Shown here: positions 25,381-33,972 of the stretch, piece by piece
Layout: each line of letters opens with the position of its first letter
Numbering within the stretch: the stretch's first letter is position 1
NCBI GenBank assembly: GCA_014860745.1
Contig: JACZJC010000079.1
Span: 1-34,541, forward strand
Length of the DNA: 34,541 nucleotides
Direction of reading: 5' to 3'
Origin: Anaerolineales bacterium
GTDB taxonomy: Bacteria; Chloroflexota; Anaerolineae; Anaerolineales; Villigracilaceae
Translations under genes and position numbers: made by a program
Notes under the pieces: model-generated
Told to the model about the DNA's origin: nothing
Database searches by the model: none
What the model saw: the letters and a program-made list of their open reading frames with translations, nothing else

Positions 25381-26844
25381 CTAGTTTTTTCGAATCCCTG
25401 CCATTTCCAGCGCGCTCACAACCGAAGCCCGCTCGACAAACCAAACTGACACCATATACCCTGCTGCACCCGCCAGGCCAATAGCCATCAACCTGATAAA
25501 GGGGGAATATCCAATCGATAGATAATAGGCAGGAATCGCCAACAGGATCAAGCCAAGTCCGCAAATAAAGGCGGTAAGTTCTTTTGCCACCTCCATGAAG
25601 GAAAGTTTTAGAAAACGCGCCGCAACGAAATAACGGAGAATGGTGGAAATGACCGCAGCGGCGAGGTGGGCGATGGCAACGCCAACCAGACTGTATTGTG
25701 CGCCGAGCCATAACAGCAAAAGCCGAATGAAAAACATGGGGATGGAAGTTTTGATGAGAATGTCAGGCCGTCCGATGGCTTTGTAAACATCACCAACGTG
25801 GAACCCAATCGACACCACCCACGCATACAGACTTAGTACCTGCAATATTGGAATGGCGTCCAGCCATTGCTCGCCGAACGCCACACGGATGATCGGGTCC
25901 GCTGCTACGATCATGCCCAGACAGAGCGGCATGACAAGCAGCTCTACATACTTCATGGTGGAGAGAAAGCTTTTCTTTAATTCCTCCCGGTTCTCCTGCA
26001 GGGAGGAAAAAGCAGGAAAAAGAACGGCCGTCATGACCCAGAGGATGTTCAACACAAGTGTTTGAGGCAGCCTATATGCAAGAGCGTAAATTCCCAATGC
26101 CGCAGAGTTGTAGATAAGCCCGATCATAAAATAATCGAAGCTATCCTCCCATGCGGAAAGGGCATTATTCCCCATAATCGAAAGACCGTATTGGAGCATC
26201 TCCCTCGCAATTTGGGAGTCCCATGCCAGTTTTGGCCTCCACGATTCCACTATCCACAAAAGCGTGGATGCGACCGCTGTTCCGGCCAACTGACCAATGA
26301 CGAGAGACCAAACGCCAAATCCTGCCACAGCCAAAGCGATCGATACAACCGCCTTGATTGCAGTGTTTCCAAGTTCTGGGATGATCTTTTTTCTGAAGCT
26401 CATCTCCCGTTGGAGCAGGATGTTATGCGTAGCTCCAAAAGAGTTCAAAAGGAAGGTCAAACCCAGCCAGCGGATAACCGCCGTCACCTGGGGTTCGTCG
26501 AAAAAAATGGCTACATAGGGGGCGATCAAAAAAGTGACTATGGTCAGCAAGACACCGATAATAATTGTCAGGGAAAAAGCGACGTTGGCCGCCATCTCCA
26601 ATTTATCCGTCCGTTGGATTAAGGCAGCGCCAAGCCCCGTATCATTGATGATCGAAAGATAATCCATGGTGAGGGTTGCGAGAGTAATCAGCCCAAAATA
26701 TTCCGGCGCAAGCAGATGCGCAAGGATCGAGATCGCGATAAGATTTAGTGCTTTTCCAAGCCCGAAGGAAAGATAATTCCACCCCATGCTCCTTGTCGCC
26801 CTTTTTGTAACATCCTGATACCTACTGTTCGATTGTTCGGTCAT
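25381..26844 (-). CDS. Oligosaccharide flippase family protein (Wzx-like, MOP superfamily)
   Basis: The 487-residue integral membrane protein has about 12-14 hydrophobic segments and the N-terminal pattern of WzxC-type lipopolysaccharide exporters. The key blocks are GWNYLSFGLGKALNLIAISI, LLAPEYFGLITLA and LGAALIQR. Such flippases move lipid-linked oligosaccharides across the membrane for polysaccharide or glycan assembly. It is convergent with the carrier-protein operon (44 bp between stop codons), so the two are not co-transcribed. No glycosyltransferase lies beside it. The ATG at 26844 is chosen because AGGAAAG lies 5 nt upstream; a GTG two codons further upstream overlaps that site. Confidence 0.9.
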   Translation of the reverse strand: MTEQSNSRYQDVTKRATRSMGWNYLSFGLGKALNLIAISILAHLLAPEYFGLITLATLTMDYLSIINDTGLGAALIQRTDKLEMAANVAFSLTIIIGVLLTIVTFLIAPYVAIFFDEPQVTAVIRWLGLTFLLNSFGATHNILLQREMSFRKKIIPELGNTAIKAVVSIALAVAGFGVWSLVIGQLAGTAVASTLLWIVESWRPKLAWDSQIAREMLQYGLSIMGNNALSAWEDSFDYFMIGLIYNSAALGIYALAYRLPQTLVLNILWVMTAVLFPAFSSLQENREELKKSFLSTMKYVELLVMPLCLGMIVAADPIIRVAFGEQWLDAIPILQVLSLYAWVVSIGFHVGDVYKAIGRPDILIKTSIPMFFIRLLLLWLGAQYSLVGVAIAHLAAAVISTILRYFVAARFLKLSFMEVAKELTAFICGLGLILLAIPAYYLSIGYSPFIRLMAIGLAGAAGYMVSVWFVERASVVSALEMAGIRKN

Positions 26845-26950
26845 GTCCACTTTCCTGATGATTTATTTGTAAATAGAAGCTGTATTGGACCCGGAGGAGG
26901 TTGTTATTTTATCAGGGTGAACTTTATTTTGGAAAACTTTATTTAAATCA

Positions 26951-26978
26951 AAGAACGCGGAGAGAACTCCGCGTTCTT
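26951..26978 (-). terminator. Rho-independent terminator of the ABC exporter operon
   Basis: A perfect 12-bp inverted repeat (26951-26962 with 26967-26978) has a 4-nt loop. On the minus strand the stem is followed by T-rich sequence, 20 nt after the permease stop codon at 26998. Confidence 0.88.
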
Positions 26979-26997
26979 GCAAAGCAACTATTATTTT

Positions 26998-27852
26998 CTA
27001 ATAATTCGTTGTCCTGTCGATCAAGCCAAGTTCCCTTGCGCGAGCGTCGCATATCTTAAACACCCAAATGCTTACCGCACCAAAGAAGATGCTCAGACCC
27101 AGCAGGATGCCGAGGATTTGCATATTGCTGAAATTTGCCAACGTCGGGAAGGCTTGCGCCACATTCCCCACTAGGGACCGCCGCAGTAATTCAAGCCAAT
27201 AGGTTGTTGGCATGAAATACCCAACGGGACGAATCCATGCGGGCAGCACATCCAGCGGAAATACCGCGCCGCTGAAAATATACAACGCGCCCGCTGTCGC
27301 TTCGCCGATGAAGCCTTCGTGGCGGGCCACCGTCAATGTGATGCCAGCCAACAGCAAGCCCAGAAGCGCAAGCATCACCACGCCGAGGGTCAATGTGACG
27401 ATGAACAACCACCAATCCACTTCTGCAAATTTCAGCGGCACTTTCAGGAACAACACGCCCGCCGTGATGGTGATGAACACTGCAATCGAACCCGTGATAA
27501 AACGCGCGACGCCGCGCCCTAAAAGATAAATGGGAATATAGATCGGCGCGATGTACATGTATTTCAGAGTCTTGTAATGTTCGCGGTCATCCACCACCGC
27601 CCATGAGACGCCCGTCATCACCGCGCCAACATAGATATAAAAGGCGTTGCCCAGATAAATATATGGAAACAATGCGCTGTCGAAATTTCCCTGCGTGATG
27701 ATGCCATACATCACGACCAGAATCGCCGCGCCTGAAAGCGGTTTGACGATGGAATATACCGCGAACAGGAAGGGGTCAGTCCAGTTGGACTCGATTAACC
27801 AGCCCAGCCAGGCTGCCATGCGAAACGAACGCCATGAAGTTGATGTTTGCAT
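26998..27852 (-). CDS. ABC-2 type transporter permease (second permease of operon)
   Basis: The 284-residue protein has about six membrane segments and the ABC-2 permease layout. GAVFPLDVLPAWIRPVGYFM followed by PTTYWLELLRR is the usual signature before the last segments. It lies 94 bp after the other permease and follows the ATPase gene in the same direction, so the exporter probably has two different permeases and one ATPase. The ATG at 27852 is chosen because the upstream frame to 27894 crosses a repeat-containing spacer and lacks a ribosome site. The substrate is unknown; drug or lipid export is typical of DrrAB-type systems. Spacing from the previous gene is larger than the rest of the operon because of the inserted hairpin repeat. 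Confidence 0.88.
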   Translation of the reverse strand: MQTSTSWRSFRMAAWLGWLIESNWTDPFLFAVYSIVKPLSGAAILVVMYGIITQGNFDSALFPYIYLGNAFYIYVGAVMTGVSWAVVDDREHYKTLKYMYIAPIYIPIYLLGRGVARFITGSIAVFITITAGVLFLKVPLKFAEVDWWLFIVTLTLGVVMLALLGLLLAGITLTVARHEGFIGEATAGALYIFSGAVFPLDVLPAWIRPVGYFMPTTYWLELLRRSLVGNVAQAFPTLANFSNMQILGILLGLSIFFGAVSIWVFKICDARARELGLIDRTTNY

Positions 27853-27867
27853 AAAATCTCTTTTCTC

Positions 27868-27940
27868 ACCACGAAGGGTCACAAAGGTACACAAAGGTTT
27901 TTAAAGGTTTTCCTTTGTGACCCTTTGTCTCCTTTGTGGT
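27868..27940. repeat. Inverted repeat of CCACGAAGG/CACAAAGG words between the two permease genes
   Basis: GGGTCACAAAGG (27876-27887) is exactly complementary to 27912-27923, and the outer words ACCACGAAG and CTTTGTGGT pair with one mismatch. The words repeat with a period of 8-9 nt. It is a noncoding intergenic repeat, probably able to form a hairpin in the operon mRNA. Confidence 0.75.
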
Positions 27941-27946
27941 TAATAA

Positions 27947-28840
27947 TTACCTTCGGCTCTCCGTAATTCTTCCCTCACGTACCGCGATCTTCTCCACATA
28001 AGCCAGCAATATTTTTGCGGTCACTACAAAAACCACAGACATCACCGCCAGAATGAGAATTTCCAGCTTCACAGTCATAAAGCCAAATTGAAACCCCGAA
28101 GAGAAGATCAGCTGACGCATCGCATCCATGCCGAGTGTAAGCGGGATGATCGAAGCGCCAGCCGCCACCCAAAATGGCAGCGATTTGATCGGGAAGTAAA
28201 AACCTGAAGCGAGGAAGATCGGCTCCTGCGCCAGATTGGCCATGTGCCAGGCTTCGCGCCCGAAAAGAAGAAACGCCGATGCCATCAACATACCCATGCC
28301 ATACAAGGCGATCATTGCCAGCATGAACACTGAGAACAATTGAAGATAACTCGTCACTTCATAAGTAACACCAAAGATGAATGAGCCCATCAGGGTTACT
28401 GCAACGGCACGCATGGCAGTCGCCAGCATCCCGCCCAGTGCCATGCCAAGCAGGATCGCCATCATGGAATTCGGCGCCATGATGTAAAGAGCCAGGTTTC
28501 CCTGCTCCTTCTCCCAATACAACTGGCTGGACATGCTCCATAAAATGTTCATCCAAAATGCGGTCATTGCGCCGCCCATCACCACGAAACCGATATATTC
28601 CTCCGGCGCATTCAATGCGCGATATACGAATACATAGGCGATCACGGCCAGCATAGGCATGATCACATCGAACACCATCCACGAGACTTCACGCTGCTGC
28701 CCGATCAAACGCGGATATGCGCGGGCAATGATGGTCTTCAAGAACAAGCGCCAGCCCGTATCCTTGCGCGAGTATTTGCTGTGTACGGCGAGATTTATCT
28801 CGCCTTCTTGCGAAATAAATTTCGCGTTACTGGGTTTCAC
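27947..28840 (-). CDS. ABC-2 type transporter permease (first permease of operon)
   Basis: The 297-residue protein has about six membrane segments after a 50-residue cytoplasmic N-terminus and an ABC-2 signature near the end (LASGFYFPIKSLPFWVAAGA). The start is a GTG at 28840 that overlaps the end of the ATPase gene by 14 nt. A strong GGAGGAGGA site lies 5 nt before it inside the ATPase gene, which indicates translational coupling. An ATG frame start further upstream at 28888 would overlap the ATPase gene much more and has no such site. It likely pairs with the other permease to form the membrane channel of an exporter driven by the adjacent ATPase. Confidence 0.88.
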   Translation of the reverse strand: MKPSNAKFISQEGEINLAVHSKYSRKDTGWRLFLKTIIARAYPRLIGQQREVSWMVFDVIMPMLAVIAYVFVYRALNAPEEYIGFVVMGGAMTAFWMNILWSMSSQLYWEKEQGNLALYIMAPNSMMAILLGMALGGMLATAMRAVAVTLMGSFIFGVTYEVTSYLQLFSVFMLAMIALYGMGMLMASAFLLFGREAWHMANLAQEPIFLASGFYFPIKSLPFWVAAGASIIPLTLGMDAMRQLIFSSGFQFGFMTVKLEILILAVMSVVFVVTAKILLAYVEKIAVREGRITESRR

Positions 28841-29840
28841 TAGATTCCTCCTCCGCCATGCTGCGCCCGACCAAATCCACGAACACATCTTCGAGCGTGG
28901 GTTCGCGCTTGCTCAGGCTCATCACCTTCACATCCTTTTGCGTGAACAGATTGATGACCCGCGCCAGAGCAGATTCTTCGACCAGACCGAGACTTAGCTT
29001 CGCGCCTGTCTCTGTCTCCTCAATCGCCGCCTTCGTGACTTCGGGCTGATCCACCAGCATTTGCGGAGTCAACCCGTTGAGCGGACTCGTCTGAATCTCA
29101 AACAGCGCATCCTTCTGCAAACGATGCTTCAAGGCCGTCGGTGTATCGCAGGCAAGCACACGCCCCTTGTTGATGATGGCAACGCGGTCGCACAGTTCAT
29201 CCGCTTCGACCATGTAATGTGTGGTCAGCAAAAGCGTGCGTTCCCTATCCGCCTTCAACCACTCGATGATGAACTTGCGGACATCACGCGATGCGCCTAC
29301 GTCGAGTCCCAGGGTGGGTTCGTCGAGGAAGAGCACTTCGGGGTCGGTCAGGAATCCGCGCACGATGTTCATCTTCTGGCGCAGGCCTGTCGAAAGATCG
29401 GAGGATTTTGTGTGCATCCTGTCTTTCATGCCGACCATCGTCAACAATGCTTCAATACGTTCGTTGGCCTCCTTCGACGGCACACCATAAAACTGCGAGA
29501 ACATCCACAGGTTTTCACGCACGGTTAAAAGTCCATAGCCCGAGGATTCGCCGCCGGAGACCATGTTGATCTTCGGGCGCACCGAATCTGGTTCAGCGTG
29601 GACGTCTGCTCCTGCAACGCGCGCCCAGCCCGAGGTCGGGGAAAGAAGCGTGGTGAGGACTTTGATCAGGGTCGTTTTACCGGCGCCGTTCGGGCCGAGG
29701 AGTCCGAAAAGTTCGCCCTGTTCGACGGTCAAATTCACATCCTGCAAAGCGACAAGTTCCTTGCGTTTTTCTTTTTTGCTGCCGCGCAGTTTATAAATAC
29801 GGCCAAGGTCATGAGTTTCAATAGCAAGCGAGTGGGACAT
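28827..29840 (-). CDS. ABC transporter ATP-binding protein (DrrA-like)
   Basis: The 337-residue ATPase has Walker A GPNGAGKT at residues 49-56, the signature LSTGLRQKM, Walker B VLFLDEPTLGLD and the switch His in LLLTTHYMVEAD. A C-terminal extension of about 90 residues, ending in a block with EPTLEDVFVDLVGRSM, is typical of DrrA/NatA-type exporters. It energises the two permeases encoded downstream. All catalytic motifs are intact. The ATG at 29840 has an AAGGAG site at the usual distance; an upstream in-frame start at 29927 would add an unconserved 29-residue tail. It is the first gene of a three-gene minus-strand operon ending at a terminator near 26951. Confidence 0.93.
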   Translation of the reverse strand: MSHSLAIETHDLGRIYKLRGSKKEKRKELVALQDVNLTVEQGELFGLLGPNGAGKTTLIKVLTTLLSPTSGWARVAGADVHAEPDSVRPKINMVSGGESSGYGLLTVRENLWMFSQFYGVPSKEANERIEALLTMVGMKDRMHTKSSDLSTGLRQKMNIVRGFLTDPEVLFLDEPTLGLDVGASRDVRKFIIEWLKADRERTLLLTTHYMVEADELCDRVAIINKGRVLACDTPTALKHRLQKDALFEIQTSPLNGLTPQMLVDQPEVTKAAIEETETGAKLSLGLVEESALARVINLFTQKDVKVMSLSKREPTLEDVFVDLVGRSMAEEESSETQ

Positions 29841-29975
29841 TTTTCTCCTTAAAAAAGGCTCATAAAATACGTTGTGCAATCGTTCGAGTGGCGTAGGGCA
29901 TGCGTCAAGCGGGTTTCGAAGACCCATGATAAAGTTGCGGGTGTAAGGTGATTTCTCTTCTCCTCCTTTGTAAGA

Positions 29976-30003
29976 GAGAGCCGCGGTCGGCGCCGCGGCT
30001 CTC
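29976..30003. promoter_or_regulatory. GC-rich hairpin in the divergent promoter region
   Basis: GAGAGCCGCGG (29976-29986) pairs perfectly with 29993-30003 across a 6-nt loop. It lies between divergent genes (starts at 29840 and 30086) and is not followed by T on either strand, so it is not a typical terminator. It could be an operator or a leader structure. Confidence 0.5.
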
Positions 30004-30026
30004 GCAATTTAACAGAGCGAGAGAAG

Positions 30027-30042
30027 TAGAATGTACGTTCTA
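30027..30042. promoter_or_regulatory. 16-bp imperfect palindrome, possible LexA-like operator
   Basis: TAGAATGTACGTTCTA is symmetric except at one pair of positions. Its core GAAT-GTAC-GTTC differs by one base from the GAAC-N4-GTTC box of Bacillus-type LexA. It lies 32 nt upstream of the TAAAAT box at 30074. Only the sequence supports this. Confidence 0.4.
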
Positions 30043-30073
30043 TTTTACTACTGAATCATTTTTTGGTTTCAGG

Positions 30074-30086
30074 TAAAATCCCCCCA
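30074..30086 (+). promoter_or_regulatory. TAAAAT box 6 nt before the ATG (leaderless-type promoter)
   Basis: TAAAAT at 30074-30079 is followed by six C residues and then the ATG at 30086. The spacing equals that at 10324 and 14628, and no Shine-Dalgarno site is present. Confidence 0.6.
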
Positions 30087-30826
30087 TGACCAACGAAAAA
30101 GAATATTTTCCCAAACGCGCGATGAGCATTCACGCGCATCCTGACGACCAGGAATTTACTGTTGCCGGCACGCTGGCCAAATGGGCCAAAGCGGGATGCG
30201 AAATCATATCGATAGTCATTACAAGCGGAGATTCAGGTTCCAATGACCCAACAAAGGGAGCAGAATATAAAACCGAACTTGCACGCCTCCGCGAGACCGA
30301 ACAATTGGCAGCCAATCAAGTGCTTGGGGTTGCGCTGACACTTTTTTTGCGCCACCCGGATGGTGAACTGGAACCGACCATGGCCCTGCGCAAGGAACTC
30401 ACACGGATTATTCGTCAGCACAAACCGGATGTGGTGGTGATCGGTGATCCGCAGGGTGTCTTTTATGGGAACGGATACATCAACCACCCCGATCATCGTG
30501 CGGCATCGCAAGCTGCTTTGTATGCGGTCTTCCCATCCGCGGAGACGCGGCTTATTTTCACCGACCTGCTCGCAGAAGGGTTTGAACCGCACAAAGTCAA
30601 ACGGGTATATGTGCATGGCGTTGAAAAACCCGACACCTGGCTGGATGTCACTGAGACGATCGATGTGAAAATTACGGCATTGAAGCAGCATGCCAGTCAA
30701 CTGGGCGATTGGGCGCCGGATGATGAGATGCGCAAGTGGGCCGAAGAGGAAGGCAAGGAAAAGGGACTGGCTTTTGCCGAAGCGTATAAAGTGATGATTA
30801 ATGTGGAAGAGAAGCCTGAAAATTAA
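30086..30826 (+). CDS. PIG-L/LmbE family zinc deacetylase
   Basis: The 246-residue protein belongs to the PIG-L family of N-acetylglucosaminyl deacetylases (MshB, BshB and GPI-anchor enzymes). The zinc and catalytic motif AHPDDQE is at residues 17-23 with H18, D20 and D21. The second part is INHPDHRAAS at the usual distance, with the third zinc ligand His. VITSGDSGSND and RHPDGEL are also typical. All key residues are present. The natural substrate is probably an N-acetylated sugar or glycolipid, but it cannot be named. The next gene starts 3 nt downstream, so this enzyme is co-transcribed with an MBOAT acyltransferase and an SGNH protein, suggesting sequential deacetylation and acylation of one substrate (inference). 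Confidence 0.92.
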   Translation: MTNEKEYFPKRAMSIHAHPDDQEFTVAGTLAKWAKAGCEIISIVITSGDSGSNDPTKGAEYKTELARLRETEQLAANQVLGVALTLFLRHPDGELEPTMALRKELTRIIRQHKPDVVVIGDPQGVFYGNGYINHPDHRAASQAALYAVFPSAETRLIFTDLLAEGFEPHKVKRVYVHGVEKPDTWLDVTETIDVKITALKQHASQLGDWAPDDEMRKWAEEEGKEKGLAFAEAYKVMINVEEKPEN

Positions 30827-30829
30827 TCG

Positions 30830-32233
30830 ATGCAATTCACCAGCTACGCTTTTTTGCTTTTCTTTCTGACCGTTCTGGTTTTGTATTGGGCAGCCGGCGG
30901 ACGCCGCTGGCAAAATTTGATTTTGCTGGCGGCCAGTTTTATTTTTTACGGCTGGCTGGCTCCCTGGCACTCCGCGGTATTATTTGCCTCCATCGCCGTG
31001 GATTATTTCCTGGCATTGGCCATGGTCCGCTGGAAGCCAAGAGCTGTACTGTTCATGTGGCTGGGCCTGTCGTTGAATATTGGCCTGCTGGCCTTTGTAA
31101 AATATTATTTCACATTCGATGAAATCCTTGCGGCCTGGGCGGGCGGTTTTGGGATTTCGAGCGATCATTTTCTTTCGTTCATCATTTTGCCGCTGGGGGT
31201 CTCCTTTTATACGCTGAAAAAGATCAGCTACCTGATCGAAACAGCCAGAGGCACATTGCAGCCTGCGCGTGATTTTATCGCCTATGCGGCTTATATTTCC
31301 TTTTTTCCGCAGGTCTTCTCCGGACCAATCGATCGTCCTCAAAAACTTCTTTCCCAACTCGAAACCCCGCGCGTTTGGGCATCTTCTCATTTTTACAATG
31401 CCTGGCAATTGCTGCTGATGGGGTTGTTCAAGAAGATCGTCATCGCAAATACAGTGAAGGTTTTCGTGGATCAGATTTTTTTGATGAAGGAGCCGTCGAA
31501 GGTTTTCCTGATCGTAGGCGGATTGGGATTCACGCTTCAAATCCTCGCCGATTTTTCCTCCTACACCGATCTCTCGCGCGGACTCGCTTTTCTGCTGGGG
31601 CTGCAAACCACCGAAAATTTCAACAAGCCTTATCTTGCGCTCACCCCGGGCGAATTTTGGAACCGTTGGCACATTTCATTTTCCTCCTGGCTGCGCGACA
31701 CCATTTTCTTTCCCTTGCGCCGTACTCTGTTGAAGATGCAACGCCTTCCCGGTTTTCTGCCGGAGATCATTCCGCCGCTCGTTACGATGTTCATCAGCGG
31801 GTTATGGCATGGAACCGGCCTGACCTTTATTACCTGGGGATTATATTATGGGGTTTTGATCGTGATTTACCAATGGATCGGGATTCGGGGCAATTGGAAG
31901 CCTGCAAACGGGTTTGGGCGTTTTCTTGCCTGGTTGATGATGTTTCTGCTAATCGTTTTTGGCTGGATCATTTTCCGCGCGCCGTCCATGCCCTGGCTCT
32001 GGAACGCGCTCGTGTACAGTCCGCTTTACCGCAGCGTGGATGAATTGACAGCCTCGCTCGTGCTGGCCATCATGATCGCCTTTTACGCATCCCTGCTTCT
32101 TCTAAAATATATGCTCGAACTCGCCTGGCCCAGCCGAGAAAATATCCATGCCTTCTACTATGCCGCCGCAACTTTGTTGACACTGGTCTTCATGAACTCA
32201 TCTTCCCCCGATTTTATTTACTTTCAATTCTAA
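30830..32233 (+). CDS. MBOAT family O-acyltransferase (AlgI/DltB-like)
   Basis: The 467-residue integral membrane protein has about 11 hydrophobic segments. The MBOAT signature is visible as SGPIDRPQKL, WNRWHISFSSWLRD and the catalytic His block SGLWHGTGLTFITWG. AlgI and DltB-type enzymes move an acyl group across the membrane for O-acylation of a polysaccharide. The PQVFSGPIDRP block replaces the PRLIAGPI type seen in many AlgI proteins, which is within family variation. It shares a one-base TAATG overlap with the SGNH gene, the usual AlgI-AlgJ or DltB-DltD pairing. The polysaccharide substrate is unknown; no alginate or teichoic acid genes are near. Confidence 0.93.
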   Translation: MQFTSYAFLLFFLTVLVLYWAAGGRRWQNLILLAASFIFYGWLAPWHSAVLFASIAVDYFLALAMVRWKPRAVLFMWLGLSLNIGLLAFVKYYFTFDEILAAWAGGFGISSDHFLSFIILPLGVSFYTLKKISYLIETARGTLQPARDFIAYAAYISFFPQVFSGPIDRPQKLLSQLETPRVWASSHFYNAWQLLLMGLFKKIVIANTVKVFVDQIFLMKEPSKVFLIVGGLGFTLQILADFSSYTDLSRGLAFLLGLQTTENFNKPYLALTPGEFWNRWHISFSSWLRDTIFFPLRRTLLKMQRLPGFLPEIIPPLVTMFISGLWHGTGLTFITWGLYYGVLIVIYQWIGIRGNWKPANGFGRFLAWLMMFLLIVFGWIIFRAPSMPWLWNALVYSPLYRSVDELTASLVLAIMIAFYASLLLLKYMLELAWPSRENIHAFYYAAATLLTLVFMNSSSPDFIYFQF

Positions 32234-33252
32234 TGAAGTCAAAATCCGTTTTTACCCGTTATTTACTTTTCCTGTGCGGTTTTTTGCTCGCGGGTGGTTT
32301 TTACCTGCCTTTTCATTACAACATTCCCTTTCCTGCTCCTCTCGCTGCTGAATTCGAACCGGGCATAAAAACCGAGACCATCAAGGGCATTAACGAAAAT
32401 CGTGCCGACCTCGTGCTGATCGGAGATTCCGTCCTAAAGGAAGGAGTGGACGATGAAGAACTCTCGAGTTTGCTGGGGGTGAATTCTTATGCAATCCCTG
32501 TTCCCGGTTCCGGCACTGCAGCCTGGTATTTAGTCTTGAAAAACGTGATTCTGAAAGCCGAGCACCGCCCCAAATATGTTGCTATTTTTTTTCGCAACAC
32601 CATGCTGACCGTACCGCAATATCGAACGACGGGCAAATATTTCCCTTTGCTCGACGACTATGCCACCGATGACGAACCGCTGCTCGTGGAATTGGCCTTT
32701 ACCAGCCAGATGAATCCCATTGAAAAATTCTCGAAGCAATATATCCCCTGGTACAGCGCCCGTCTGGAGATCCGCGAAGACCTGGATAACCTCCTGCGCT
32801 ACCGGCCTGCTTCATTGCTGATCGGGTGCAATCGGGAATGCACAGACAATGCCGTCGGTTCCATCTTCGGCCGGGAGGTGGACTCTGCCGCGCTGAATCA
32901 GATGATGGAAGATGCGGCCGAGACCCTGTACGCCCCGGAAGAAATGAACTTCCAAAAGCAGGTTGACGAGTCGTTCCTTCCTTATATGATTCAATTGGCG
33001 CAGGAGAACGACATTAACCTGATTTTTGTCCGCACGAAGATCCTCGGCCTGGAGCCTTTGGAATTAACCGACTACGCCGGTTCCCTCGACTCTTATCTTT
33101 TGCAACAGGAACATGTTTTCCTTGTGGATTTCTCCCGCGACCCGCGCATCACGAACGAGTTCCAAATCGACTCGCTTCACATGAACGAATTTGGAAGGCG
33201 CGAGTTCACAAAGATCCTCGCAAACGAACTTCAATCCATTCTTGAGGAATAG
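32233..33252 (+). CDS. Membrane-anchored SGNH-family protein (AlgJ/DltD-like partner of the MBOAT)
   Basis: The 339-residue protein has one N-terminal membrane segment (about 9-25) and an extracellular SGNH-like domain. The GDS motif is LIGDSVLKEG with Ser66, and the closing Asp-x-x-His is IDSLHMN with D313 and H316, so the Ser-Asp-His triad is complete. In AlgJ, AlgX and DltD-type proteins such domains accept the acyl group passed on by an MBOAT and transfer it to the polymer. Overlap with the MBOAT stop codon (TAATG) indicates coupled translation. The exact acceptor is unknown. It lies 3 bp from the end of the convergent kinase gene, with no terminator visible between them. Confidence 0.88.
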   Translation: MKSKSVFTRYLLFLCGFLLAGGFYLPFHYNIPFPAPLAAEFEPGIKTETIKGINENRADLVLIGDSVLKEGVDDEELSSLLGVNSYAIPVPGSGTAAWYLVLKNVILKAEHRPKYVAIFFRNTMLTVPQYRTTGKYFPLLDDYATDDEPLLVELAFTSQMNPIEKFSKQYIPWYSARLEIREDLDNLLRYRPASLLIGCNRECTDNAVGSIFGREVDSAALNQMMEDAAETLYAPEEMNFQKQVDESFLPYMIQLAQENDINLIFVRTKILGLEPLELTDYAGSLDSYLLQQEHVFLVDFSRDPRITNEFQIDSLHMNEFGRREFTKILANELQSILEE

Positions 33253-33255
33253 CGG

Positions 33256-33957
33256 CTAAAAGAACCAATGTCCCACCAGCGCCGACGCGAGCGTCATGCT
33301 GATGTTATCGATGTCCTTGTAATGCAGCGACTCGACCAGCGCACCCGCAAAGGCAATGCCAGTGATGGGCAGAAGATAGCTCGTGAACGCAGCGGTAAAG
33401 ACACCAGCAGCCACGAAAATGTATATGATGACTGCAGACATCAGCCATCCGCCTAGAAAGACGCCAAGCGTCCCCGCTACGGACTTTTCCTTGCTCCACG
33501 GTAACTTTGCCGAAGCGAACATCCTGCCGACAATATCCGCCACGCCATCGCCGCCGCACATCATCATCAATGCGATGATGCCGATCGGGGAATCTTTCCA
33601 ATAAACCAACGTCAACACCACGAACATGATGCCGTAATACAGCGGGCCGCGCAGGATCTCTTTCGGGTCGCCCGTGCGGGACATGGCCTTCACGGAAGCA
33701 TCATCTTTGATCACACCCAGACCGATCAGAGCAAACCGCAGGGTGATCGCAAATGGAACGAGCGCCGCCAGCCAGCGCGCGGACGGGGCATCATTGAACA
33801 AAAGCCAGCAGGACACGAACACCGGACCCGTGCCAATATGGATGACCTTACGGCTGAGTTTGCCATCCATCCAACCGCGATGGGCAATGAAGTTCATGAG
33901 ACGCAGAAAGGCGAGCGATGCGGCAAAGGTGAGAGCGAGGGCGATAATGTTGTTCAT
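33256..33957 (-). CDS. Phytol/dolichol kinase-like integral membrane protein (VTE5/SEC59 family)
   Basis: The 233-residue protein has about seven membrane segments and the CTP-dependent prenyl-alcohol kinase pattern. KLSRKVIHIGTGPVF is at about residues 34-48, and GGDGVADIVGRMF is the nucleotide and metal-binding block. KEKSVAGTLGVFLGG follows it. Related proteins phosphorylate phytol, farnesol or dolichol. In a bacterium the likely role is recycling of prenyl alcohols or making a polyprenyl phosphate; this is inference. The ATG at 33957 has an AGGAGA site about 5 nt upstream. It is convergent with the MBOAT/SGNH operon and appears monocistronic. Confidence 0.88.
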   Translation of the reverse strand: MNNIIALALTFAASLAFLRLMNFIAHRGWMDGKLSRKVIHIGTGPVFVSCWLLFNDAPSARWLAALVPFAITLRFALIGLGVIKDDASVKAMSRTGDPKEILRGPLYYGIMFVVLTLVYWKDSPIGIIALMMMCGGDGVADIVGRMFASAKLPWSKEKSVAGTLGVFLGGWLMSAVIIYIFVAAGVFTAAFTSYLLPITGIAFAGALVESLHYKDIDNISMTLASALVGHWFF

Positions 33958-33972
33958 GGAAGTCTCCTGATT

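Noticed and set aside
29872-29880. TTGTGCAAT near the ABC operon start, shared with the FAS1 operator
   Set aside because: A 9-mer match is expected by chance about once in four windows of this size, and no second half-site is present.
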